In this document: positions 6,443-13,343 of the stretch, piece after piece
Layout of the letters: every line of letters begins with the position of its first letter
Numbering within the stretch: the first letter of the stretch is position 1
Assembly (NCBI GenBank): GCA_023393235.1
Contig: JAEWMH010000187.1
Span: 1-34,742 of the forward strand
From: Bacillota bacterium
GTDB lineage: Bacteria > Bacillota > Bacilli > Paenibacillales > NBRC-103111
DNA: 34,742 nt
Reading direction: 5' to 3'
The notes under the pieces: generated by a model
Databases searched by the model: none
Told to the model about the DNA's origin: nothing
What the model saw: the letters and a program-made list of their open reading frames with translations, nothing else
Position numbers and translations under genes: made by a program

Positions 6443-7981
6443 ATGAGCCGCATCCGGTCTTACTTCATGATACCGCTTCTATTAGGCTTAGGGCTAGTCC
6501 CGGCCGGCTTGGCCGGCTGCTCCGGGCCGTCAGCCGGAGACCCGAAGGAGGAGGGCGCCGAGCCTCTCCGCATCACCGCCATGGCCTATCTGATGAATGC
6601 GGGGAACCCCTCGGAAACCCTTAAGCAGCTGATCGAGGAAAAAACCAATACCAAGCTGGACATCCAGTGGGTGCTGGACAGCAACTATGACGAGATCATG
6701 GAAGCCTCCTTCGCAGCGGGCACACTGCCGCAGGTGGTCTATATCAAAAACCAGGTCTCCTTCCAGCAATACCGGGACGCCATGAAAAGCGGCTACTTCT
6801 GGGAGGTAGGCCATCTGTTTAAGGACTACCCCAACCTGAGCAGGCTGAGGCCGGAAATCCTGCAGAATACCGCCGTGGACGGCAAGGTGTATTCCATCTA
6901 TGCGGAGGTGCCCTCCTCCCGCCAGGGGATTATCTACCGCAAGGATTGGGCGGACCGGCTGGGGCTTGAGGCCCCGGCTACCGTGGAGGACCTGTACCGG
7001 ATGATGAAGGCCTTCACAGAGAATGATCCCGACGGCAACGGCCTGCCGGACACCATCGGCTTGGCGGACCGCAGCGATCTGGTCTTCGGCGCCTTCAAAA
7101 CGGTGTCCTCCTACTTCGGCACCCCCAACAATTGGGGGATGGCAGAGAATGGGCTGCAGCCGGAATTCCTGTTCCCCGGCTACCGGGATACGATGGACTT
7201 CTTCCGCAGGCTGTACCGGGAGAAGCTGATTAACCGGGATTTTACCATCATGAGCAAGAACGATCAGATCAACCTGCTGCTGACCGGCAAAGCGGGCATG
7301 TACATCGGCTCCATGGAGGATGTGCAGACCTTCTCCCGGAAGCTTGCCGCCCATGATCCTGCTGCCGTCCTGGATGTCCAGAACCGCATTGAAGGCCCCC
7401 GGGGAACAGGCGTCTGGGGATTGCCCGGTTATATCTCGGCAGTGGTTTTCCCCAAGTCCTCCGTCAAGACGGAGCAGGAGCTGCGGGCCATTCTCGGCTT
7501 CTTCGACCGGCTGATGGAGCCGGAGATGGCGAATCTCATCACCTATGGAATCGAGGGCACTCACTATACGCTGGTGGAGGGGAAGGTACTGTCCAGCGAG
7601 AACAGGCAGCTGCTGGAGAAGGAAGTGATTCCCTATGCCACCCTGCTGCAGCGCGGAAGCGGCCATGACACCGGCATTCGGGATTCCTACTTTACATTGC
7701 CTGTCAGGCAGAAAGCGGCGCGGCTGGTTCAGGACAATGAGGCCATCGTCATCCAGGACCCCACCGCCGCCCTGGATTCCAAAACCTTCGCCGAAAAGGG
7801 AACCCGCCTGGCGGATATGATCCGGGACGCCACCTATGCCTACATCCTGGAGGAGGGCTCCGGCGACGCCGGATTTACGGAGGCGGTGGAAAAGTGGCGC
7901 CAGGAAGGCGGCAGCAGCATGATTGCCGAGTACAATGAGGCATACCGGGAACAGCAGGCTGGGGCCCAGCTCTCCCGGTAA
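6443..7981 (+). CDS. Extracellular solute-binding lipoprotein of a sugar ABC transporter (family 1)
   Basis: The protein has 512 residues. The ATG at 6443 is preceded by AGGAGG about 11 bases upstream. Residues 1-25 form a lipoprotein signal peptide with lipobox LAGC, so Cys26 should be lipidated and the protein anchored outside the membrane. The mature protein opens RITAMAYLMNAGNPSETLKQ and contains VVYIKNQVSFQQYRDAMKSG, DPDGNGLPDTIGL (a Ca-binding-like turn common in this subfamily) and GIEGTHYTLVEGKV. These are hallmarks of the large YtcQ/LipO-type oligosaccharide-binding proteins of Paenibacillus. Neither permease nor ATPase genes are adjacent, so it is an orphan component. The AraC-type sensor gene two genes away may regulate it or use it as a sensing partner. 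The ligand is not predictable. Confidence 0.9.
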   Translation: MSRIRSYFMIPLLLGLGLVPAGLAGCSGPSAGDPKEEGAEPLRITAMAYLMNAGNPSETLKQLIEEKTNTKLDIQWVLDSNYDEIMEASFAAGTLPQVVYIKNQVSFQQYRDAMKSGYFWEVGHLFKDYPNLSRLRPEILQNTAVDGKVYSIYAEVPSSRQGIIYRKDWADRLGLEAPATVEDLYRMMKAFTENDPDGNGLPDTIGLADRSDLVFGAFKTVSSYFGTPNNWGMAENGLQPEFLFPGYRDTMDFFRRLYREKLINRDFTIMSKNDQINLLLTGKAGMYIGSMEDVQTFSRKLAAHDPAAVLDVQNRIEGPRGTGVWGLPGYISAVVFPKSSVKTEQELRAILGFFDRLMEPEMANLITYGIEGTHYTLVEGKVLSSENRQLLEKEVIPYATLLQRGSGHDTGIRDSYFTLPVRQKAARLVQDNEAIVIQDPTAALDSKTFAEKGTRLADMIRDATYAYILEEGSGDAGFTEAVEKWRQEGGSSMIAEYNEAYREQQAGAQLSR

Positions 7982-8020
7982 ACCCGGTGCTCCGGCAGAG
8001 GCTCTGGCCACGCGGGTTTT
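7981..8020 (+). terminator. Terminator of the orphan solute-binding protein gene
   Basis: AACCCGGTG (7981-7989) pairs with CACGCGGGTT (8009-8018, one bulged base), starting at the stop codon. A smaller stem lies inside the loop and four Ts end the element (8017-8020). Confidence 0.6.
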
Positions 8021-8025
8021 CGACC

Positions 8026-8291
8026 GATTAGCCTGGGCCGTTAGCATTCCAAGCCGGTGATTTGCCGCGGAAATAGCGGTTCTAACGTCCGGCTGCATTT
8101 CTAACGGCGGCCAGAGCCGCTATTTCCGCGAATTCGCTGCTCCCCGCATTCTAACGGCGGCTACAACCGCTATTAGGACCAAATAGCCTGCGGGATGCCC
8201 ATTTGGAGCGAAATAACGGCTCCTGCTTCCGTTAGAATTTCAAACCCCGGGTTTTCGGCTAAATAGCGGCTCTCACTTCCGTTAGAAAATC
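8026..8291. repeat. Short hairpin repeat cluster, locus 1 (six units)
   Basis: Units of about 30 bp occur in both orientations: 8026-8049 (+, short), 8068-8100 (+), 8098-8130 (-), 8148-8178 (-), 8209-8240 (+), 8257-8291 (+). The core is AAATAGCGG or AAATAACGG, 9-10 variable bases, then CCGTTAGAA. TAACGG and CCGTTA are complementary, so each unit can form a hairpin. Units 2 and 3 face each other and create a 14-bp perfect inverted repeat (8066-8079 with 8117-8130). There is no coding potential. Relatives are at 30818-31010 and 32851-33029. Confidence 0.8.
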
Positions 8292-8316
8292 TGACGACGA
8301 CGTAGCGACCATTGTT

Positions 8317-8363
8317 ACTGAGATAAGCGGCAGCTACCCGGATAATATCCCCTCAGTTGCCGC
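8317..8363. other. Interleaved inverted repeats, potential H-type pseudoknot
   Basis: ACTGAG (8317-8322) pairs with CTCAGT (8352-8357). GCGGCA (8327-8332) pairs with TGCCGC (8358-8363). The arms interleave rather than nest, which is pseudoknot topology, and the two right arms abut with no gap. The loop between them holds the 11-base palindrome GGATAATATCC (8340-8350). Confidence 0.5.
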
Positions 8364-8430
8364 GTGGGCGCGATTATGTTCCGCCCCTCGCGCACTCACC
8401 GGCGCCATCAGCGACGACCGTCCAAACAGC

Positions 8431-8469
8431 AGGAGCCCTGCCGCAGCGTTGCGGAGGGCTCCTTTTTTT
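8431..8469 (+). terminator. Strong rho-independent terminator in plus orientation
   Basis: AGGAGCCCT and GGGCTCCT with an inner CCGCA/GCGG form a long stem. A run of seven Ts follows on the plus strand. On the minus strand there is no T run, so it does not suit the pectinesterase-like gene ending at 8490. Its source transcript on the plus strand would be the 3' region of the solute-binding gene or an unannotated RNA. Confidence 0.85.
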
Positions 8470-8489
8470 GTTGCGGCGGCAGGGTTCGC

Positions 8490-11231
8490 CTACCGCTTGA
8501 TCTTCAGCTCCTGCCCAATGTAGATCAGGTCAGGGTTCGCGATGATGTCCTTATTCCATTCATACAGGGTCCGCCATTGGTTGGCGCTGCCCAGCAGTGC
8601 CTTGGCGATGGCGCTCAGATTGTCGCCGGCCTTCACCGTATAGGTGGTGTAGGACGGAGCGGCTGCGGACTCCTGAGGCGCAGCCGGCTGTTCTGCGGCC
8701 GGTTGTTCGGCTGCAGGGGCTTCCGGTGCGGCAGGCTGCTCCACATCAGGCGCTTCCGGCGCTTCCTTGTACGCAACCGCCAGCTCCAACAGCTGAGTCC
8801 GGTTGCCGGCGCCTACGGTGCCGGTATGCTGGATGCCGAAGCCGCCGAAGGTGTTGCCGCCAACAGCAGCAGACAAGGATACTTCATTGGGCAGCTTGGC
8901 TTCCTTCTGATCGGAGCTTTGGGCCGTGGCCGAGGTTGCCTTTGCATACAGGGTATTGTTCTCTACCCGCAGGTCAATGGTGGCGCCCGGGTTAAAGGCT
9001 GTGGTGGATACGGACTCGCTGATGGGCTTGCCCGCTCCGTTCACGTATTCATACAGGGTGTAGTCTGTAGCAATCCCGTATTTAGTGGTCCGTTCAATAC
9101 GCAGCGCATAACCGGTTTGGGTAGCGGCATCGTATTTGATGTAAACCTCCAGATATTGTCCGTTAGCACTGCCGAAGCCTTGGCCCGCGGTTTTCTCCGG
9201 GTTCAGCTTCAGCTGGAGAGACATATCCCCGAAGCGTCCGTCCAGCGGGTACAGCAGGCGTCCGCCACGGCCTGTGGTCAACAGCCCTTGGCTGTCCGCT
9301 GCCCCGTTAATACCCTTGGTATAGCTCCAGGCGCTTTTTTCCTCTGCCTTCCACTCTACCTTCTGGTCCTGGGGATAGAGAGTATCCACAGTCCAGACAC
9401 CGCTCAGAAGCTTCGGCTGCCAGGTGGTGGAGAAATGCTCGAAGGTGGTGCGGTAGTTATACTTCTCGATGCCAGTGCCGGAGATATCCTCCAGCGTAAT
9501 GGCTCTGCTGCTGACAGCAGTAACTGCCGGGCCTTCATGGCTCCGCAGATGCTTGGGCTGAACCGACGCCATCACATAATAGCCCACATCGCCCACGGTA
9601 AGCGCGTAGGTGCTTAGTGGTTTATTCCCGCGGGATACGGCCATTTCCACCGGATTGGAGCCATTCTTGTCATCTACTCGGTACCAGGTAACGAGAGACT
9701 GGTCGGCTCGTACTCCCTTTTCATAGGCCAGGTCCAGGCCATATTGAACGGATACGGTACCGTTTTGCGGCTCGGTCAATACAGGGGCTTGGGTAAAGGC
9801 AGGCGCATCAATAAAGGACGGGGATACGGTAACCACCGCCTGATTGGAAATGCCATTGTCAGCAGTAGCGGTTACGGTCACCTTAACCGGCTCCTCGCCG
9901 GTGTTGCGTCCCTCCACCTTCACACTTGCTCCGGTGGTGGCGGAGAGTACAGCAGCATCGCTGTTAATAGACCAGGTAATGTTCTGGCTGGCGCTGGCCG
10001 GGAATACACCGGCGGTCAGCTCGGCAGAGCCTTCACCCGTGCGGATAGCAGCGGACTGGGTGACGGAGATATTGATGGGCAGATCCTTCTCTGCTGCAGC
10101 GGCAGTGGTCTTCATACCAGCAGGATCCCAGTTGTCCTCACCCTTCAGCAGGCTGTAAACGGAATAGGCCTTCAGCTGCTCCTGGTTCAGAACCGTACCG
10201 TTTTCCTCCGGCAGAATCGTGTAGGGTTTACCGTCCAGCGTAATGTTGTAGGCATACGATTTAATGTTGCTTGCCGGATATGGCGCCCATTGAATGGACT
10301 TCAGATTGCCGTTCAGATCCTTGAAGCTGTTGTTGATCAGGTACAGGGTGGAGGAATTTTTGGCCAGGAACAAATCTTGGCTGTCGGCAAAATCAATCTC
10401 CCACACGCAATCGATAAAGCCCATACCCTCCTTGCCTGCGGCATAAATCGGCTTGCTGGTGAAGTTGTGGAGGGTCGTGTTCTTCATCACCTGAATCACA
10501 CCGCCGCCCATGTAGTCATCCGTACCCTGCACATAGGAGTTTTCGTAGTATACCCGCTCCACTTCGCCAAGGGCAAGAGTGTCCAGCATGCTCACGAAAC
10601 GGACGTTGTCGAAGGAATAATGGTCCAGCTTCTTTTCCTTGTTGGCCGCTCCAATAACATAGGCTTGAGTAATGGTGGAGGAGCGCTTCTCTTGATTCTT
10701 GGAGGGATCGCGGGGATAGACCAGATCCACATTGCAATAGTTGCCGATGGTCAGATTCTCCGCATGGAAGCCGGTTCCGGTGATGAAGATGGTCTCGGCG
10801 GGAGAGGAACCGCTGGCGCTTTCGGCGCCGATGGTATGCCCCCGGTTATCCGCCAGCACCACATCGCGGGCGTCTTCAGCCAATCCGATCAGGCTGACCC
10901 AGTCTTTATCCACATACAGGCCCCGGTCGTGCAGGGTCCCGTTCATTTGGTACACATCAGGCTCGATATAAATGGTCATCGGCTCGGCCTGTGTGCCGTC
11001 CACGGCGGCGGCTACCGCTTCATGAAGGGTTTTGAATTGAAAGGCGGCCGGATTGCTTGAAGTAAGAGCGCCGTCCACATACAGGGACTTGGCACCCAGC
11101 ACCAGCTGCTTGCCGTTTTTGGCCGTAATGGTTACCCCTCCTGTCTCAGCTTGTACGTTCAGCGCCTGGTATGTAAACATACACGTAAAAACCAGCGCCA
11201 GACAGATAAACCGGATGAATCTTGTTTTCAT
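8490..11231 (-). CDS. Secreted pectinesterase-like beta-helix protein with Ig-like region and C-terminal LysM domain
   Basis: The protein has 913 residues; the ATG at 11231 follows GGAGGAGAGG. Residues 1-28 are a signal peptide ending VQA. Residues about 65-350 resemble family CE8 pectin methylesterases: FKTLHEAVAAA, TIFITGTGFHAENLTIGN, QAYVIG, then DTLAL (Asp217) and YVQGTDDYMGG (Asp239), which fit the two catalytic aspartates of QDTL and GxVDFIFG. The glutamine before the first Asp is Leu here, and no clear LGRPW arginine motif is seen, so it may be a diverged enzyme or act on another glycan. Residues about 380-470 look like a bacterial Ig-like fold. About 590-810 is a probable beta-sandwich carbohydrate-binding region. 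A Pro/Ala/Glu-rich linker precedes a LysM domain in the last 50 residues (YTVKAGDNLSAIAKALLG), which should hold it on peptidoglycan. Confidence 0.85.
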   Translation of the reverse strand: MKTRFIRFICLALVFTCMFTYQALNVQAETGGVTITAKNGKQLVLGAKSLYVDGALTSSNPAAFQFKTLHEAVAAAVDGTQAEPMTIYIEPDVYQMNGTLHDRGLYVDKDWVSLIGLAEDARDVVLADNRGHTIGAESASGSSPAETIFITGTGFHAENLTIGNYCNVDLVYPRDPSKNQEKRSSTITQAYVIGAANKEKKLDHYSFDNVRFVSMLDTLALGEVERVYYENSYVQGTDDYMGGGVIQVMKNTTLHNFTSKPIYAAGKEGMGFIDCVWEIDFADSQDLFLAKNSSTLYLINNSFKDLNGNLKSIQWAPYPASNIKSYAYNITLDGKPYTILPEENGTVLNQEQLKAYSVYSLLKGEDNWDPAGMKTTAAAAEKDLPINISVTQSAAIRTGEGSAELTAGVFPASASQNITWSINSDAAVLSATTGASVKVEGRNTGEEPVKVTVTATADNGISNQAVVTVSPSFIDAPAFTQAPVLTEPQNGTVSVQYGLDLAYEKGVRADQSLVTWYRVDDKNGSNPVEMAVSRGNKPLSTYALTVGDVGYYVMASVQPKHLRSHEGPAVTAVSSRAITLEDISGTGIEKYNYRTTFEHFSTTWQPKLLSGVWTVDTLYPQDQKVEWKAEEKSAWSYTKGINGAADSQGLLTTGRGGRLLYPLDGRFGDMSLQLKLNPEKTAGQGFGSANGQYLEVYIKYDAATQTGYALRIERTTKYGIATDYTLYEYVNGAGKPISESVSTTAFNPGATIDLRVENNTLYAKATSATAQSSDQKEAKLPNEVSLSAAVGGNTFGGFGIQHTGTVGAGNRTQLLELAVAYKEAPEAPDVEQPAAPEAPAAEQPAAEQPAAPQESAAAPSYTTYTVKAGDNLSAIAKALLGSANQWRTLYEWNKDIIANPDLIYIGQELKIKR

Positions 11232-11338
11232 GTCCTCTCCTCCTGTTGGGTAGCGGGCGTTCCTTAGCAGTTTAAGGCCCTGCCACCATTAAAGCCCACG
11301 GAGGCGGTTACGGACATAATCACTAGCGTACCCAAGCC

Positions 11339-11364
11339 AAAAAAACCCGCTGTGACGGGGTTTT
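11339..11364 (-). terminator. Terminator of the B12-binding/PAS gene pair
   Basis: AAAACCCCG and CGGGTTTT with a 6-nt loop. On the minus strand a run of seven Ts follows. It lies 25 bp after the stop of the PAS-like gene. Confidence 0.85.
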
Positions 11365-11388
11365 CCATATGAAGAGGTGGATTTGGGA

Positions 11389-12021
11389 TTATGACCGGAC
11401 ATATTGATTATGGCAGGAGGCAGGGTCGGTTTCCTTGTGGAAAACCCGCCGGACGGGCCTGCCGGAGAGCTTGGCGGCTTCCAGCGCTCTGTCTACCTGA
11501 GCCAGAATGATATCCGCATACTCTCCCTTGTTCACTTCGATCAGATCCGGCTTAAAGAGATTGACGAATTCCCGGATGGTGTCCAAAGCGCTTTGCAGCT
11601 CTGCATTGCCGGTCCGGCCGCTGCCGGTTGGCCTTAAAGGAATAGCATTCGGCGCAGACCCTTCCTCCAGAACACCCTGCTCGATTTTCTCCCGGAGATG
11701 GTGCAGCTTGCGGAATATCTGCTCGAAATTGCGCTGCTGGCAGATACAAACCAGATACCCGGTTCCGTCGGAGTCCCAGGACTGGTACACCTCGAACAGC
11801 GTCATCGGGTTATCGCGCGTCTGCAGATTCAGCTCCACCCTCATCCCGGAATGCAACGGGTTAATCAGACTATCCGCCTTGATGCGGGAGTCCTCATCAA
11901 TCAATTGACGGAAGCTTTCCGTCTCCGGGAACACAGCCAGCGCCTCGGCCGATGCCGCCAGAATATCCAGGCATTCATTAATGTGATAATACGGAACGGG
12001 TAGCAGCTGCTCCTTCAACAT
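11389..12021 (-). CDS. PAS-like domain protein with C-terminal helical region
   Basis: The protein has 210 residues from the ATG at 12021, which follows GGGGTGA. The start lies 6 bases after the stop of the cobalamin-binding gene, so the two are very likely co-translated. Residues 1-95 resemble a PAS fold: LLPVPYYHINECLDILAASA as the first strands, SFRQLIDEDSR as the helical part, then MRVELNLQTRDNPMTLFEVY and GTGYLVCICQQ as later strands. Residues 95-200 are helical (RNFEQIFRKLHHLREKIEQ, then ELQSALDTIREFVNLFKPD), possibly a coiled coil for dimerisation. No kinase, cyclase or DNA-binding domain is visible. With the B12-binding partner and the divergent CheB-CheR kinase it is likely a signalling component. 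The function is inferred from context; the PAS call is moderate. Confidence 0.75.
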   Translation of the reverse strand: MLKEQLLPVPYYHINECLDILAASAEALAVFPETESFRQLIDEDSRIKADSLINPLHSGMRVELNLQTRDNPMTLFEVYQSWDSDGTGYLVCICQQRNFEQIFRKLHHLREKIEQGVLEEGSAPNAIPLRPTGSGRTGNAELQSALDTIREFVNLFKPDLIEVNKGEYADIILAQVDRALEAAKLSGRPVRRVFHKETDPASCHNQYVRS

Positions 12022-12027
12022 TTTGTT

Positions 12028-12690
12028 TCACCCCATCGATGTCTGATGCCGTCTTTGCCCTTTCTCCCAGGTCAGCCATTCGTTTAGCTGCACCAGATTC
12101 GCAACCGCCAGCGTGTTCTCCCGGGGGATCAATTGGCTCATATCGTAACGGCCCACAAGACGCCCTCCGACGAGAATCGTAGGCTGGTGGGGAAGCTTGG
12201 CCAATGCATCCATATACTCCTTCAGCTTGGGCAGGTGGTACACGATAGAGAGCGACACTCCGATTAAATCGGGCTTCCAGTTGTTCCCCCCGATACATGC
12301 ATATTCCAAAGGCAGACTGGCGCCATAATTGCGCACATTCCAGCCGTGCTCCTCGAATAACGCCGCCACCATTTTCAGCCCCAGATAGTGGGTTTCCCCC
12401 TCCAGACAAAAAAACATGGCTTTTTTGCCATTGAACGGCTGGCAATTCTTCACCGAACGGTAACGGGTCAGGAGAACATCACAGATGCCGGAGGCCAAGT
12501 GCTCCTCCGCCACCGTCAGCAGATTCTGTTCCCATAATGCACCGATATATCTCATGGCCGGAGTAATCAATTGTTCATAAATAAAAAGGCTGTTGCAGCC
12601 TGCGTCCATGAACTTCACAATGGTGCTCCAGCAGTCCTCTGTCAAACCGCCTGCCAACTGCTCCGCAAATTGCTCTACTTCCATTTGCAT
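12028..12690 (-). CDS. Cobalamin (B12)-binding domain protein, sensor type
   Basis: The protein has 220 residues from the ATG at 12690, chosen because GAGGTG lies 6-7 bases upstream. A GTG at 12765 would put the promoter -10 box inside the gene. The first half is a helical cap of the methionine-synthase/CarH type, with TPAMRYIGALWEQNLLTVAEEHLAS carrying the typical W-x-N and E-H pattern. The second half is a Rossmann-like B12-binding fold: AMFFCLEGETHYLGLKMVAA, then GWNVRNYGASLP, DLIGVSLSIVYHLPKL and PTILVGGRLVG. The usual DxHxxG motif reads ETHYLG, keeping the lower-ligand histidine but replacing Asp with Glu. No HTH or methyltransferase domain is present, so it may work as a light- or cofactor-sensing switch. 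It is co-transcribed with the PAS-like gene and divergent from the CheB-CheR kinase genes. Confidence 0.85.
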   Translation of the reverse strand: MQMEVEQFAEQLAGGLTEDCWSTIVKFMDAGCNSLFIYEQLITPAMRYIGALWEQNLLTVAEEHLASGICDVLLTRYRSVKNCQPFNGKKAMFFCLEGETHYLGLKMVAALFEEHGWNVRNYGASLPLEYACIGGNNWKPDLIGVSLSIVYHLPKLKEYMDALAKLPHQPTILVGGRLVGRYDMSQLIPRENTLAVANLVQLNEWLTWEKGQRRHQTSMG

Positions 12691-12742
12691 GTTCTGCACC
12701 TCGTGTTCATCTAATTCGGATGCCGCTGCCGTATACCATTGT

Positions 12743-12748
12743 ATTATA
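12743..12748 (-). promoter_or_regulatory. -10 box of the B12-binding/PAS gene pair
   Basis: Perfect TATAAT on the minus strand, with a weak -35 (TTTAAT) 17 bp upstream. Transcription would start near 12736, giving a leader of about 46 nt before the ATG at 12690. This supports the shorter gene model. Confidence 0.5.
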
Positions 12749-12798
12749 AATAATTGGGTATGCACATTAAAGTTTTCGTTGGAAAATAGGCGTTATTT

Positions 12799-12835
12799 GT
12801 CGAATTTGACGACTTTCTCCATTTCCTCGTATTAT
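12799..12835 (+). promoter_or_regulatory. Promoter of the CheB-CheR kinase arm with overlapping palindrome
   Basis: TTGACG (12806-12811), 18-bp spacer, TATTAT (12830-12835). A GTCG-N7-CGAC inverted repeat (12799-12813) overlaps the -35 box and could be an operator. The minus-strand promoter of the other arm is 50 bp away. Confidence 0.55.
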
Positions 12836-12939
12836 AGTGAATGGACACATAGACAACTATTCCATATTTTGTATTGGAAGATATTGAGAACGCCTTCGAG
12901 GGGGACGCGGGTTATGAGCGGGTTAAGGGTGTTTTTCCG

Positions 12940-13341
12940 ATGACAGCGCCAGATCATTACAGCCAGCTGATTGACCGGGTAACCGATCGGATCTACGCAA
13001 TGGAACCGGACCTGTGGGAGAAGTACGGAGAACGCGGAGTCCAAAAAAGCAAGGAAGACCTGATGCATCATATCCGGCATCTGGAAACAACCTACCAGCT
13101 GCAGGATGCGAAGGTATTTGTGGATTATGCCGTCTGGTTAAACGGTATCTTAGTCGCCCATGGAATGAAAACCCACCATCTGACAGACAGCTTTCGGGTA
13201 ATCGGCGAGGAGCTGGAGCCCGGCAAACACGGAACGCCCGAGGCCATCAGCGCCTACTTGATGTATATGGAAGCCGCCATCAACCGTCTGGAGCAAGGAT
13301 CCGAAACGGACACATCTGATGTCCGAAATCAAAGGGGATAA
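12940..13341 (+). CDS. Small helical protein upstream of the CheB-CheR kinase, function unknown
   Basis: The protein has 133 residues from the ATG at 12940, which is preceded by AAGGGTG. The frame is open further upstream to a TTG at 12874, but that has no ribosome binding site. It is probably all alpha-helical: HYSQLIDRVTDRIYAMEPDL, then YGERGVQKSKEDLMHHIRHL, then AKVFVDYAVWLNGILVAHG and LEPGKHGTPEAISAYLMYME. The spaced histidines (LMHHIRHLE, GMKTHHLTD) could hold a ligand or metal, but this is a guess. It has no membrane segment or signal peptide. It ends 2 bases before the kinase start, so it is translationally coupled. By position it may be a sensory or adaptor subunit of that kinase. I do not recognise the family. 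Confidence 0.75.
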   Translation: MTAPDHYSQLIDRVTDRIYAMEPDLWEKYGERGVQKSKEDLMHHIRHLETTYQLQDAKVFVDYAVWLNGILVAHGMKTHHLTDSFRVIGEELEPGKHGTPEAISAYLMYMEAAINRLEQGSETDTSDVRNQRG

Positions 13342-13343
13342 CC

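Noticed and set aside
6530..8098. 522-codon open frame on the minus strand opposite the solute-binding lipoprotein
   Set aside because: The plus strand has a signal peptide, lipobox and family motifs. The opposite frame starts inside the hairpin repeats.
8026..8291. Repeat cluster as a CRISPR array
   Set aside because: Units alternate in orientation, vary in sequence and have irregular spacing.
9744..11060. 438-codon open frame on the plus strand opposite the pectinesterase-like gene
   Set aside because: Antisense shadow of a protein with signal peptide and LysM domain; no supporting start.
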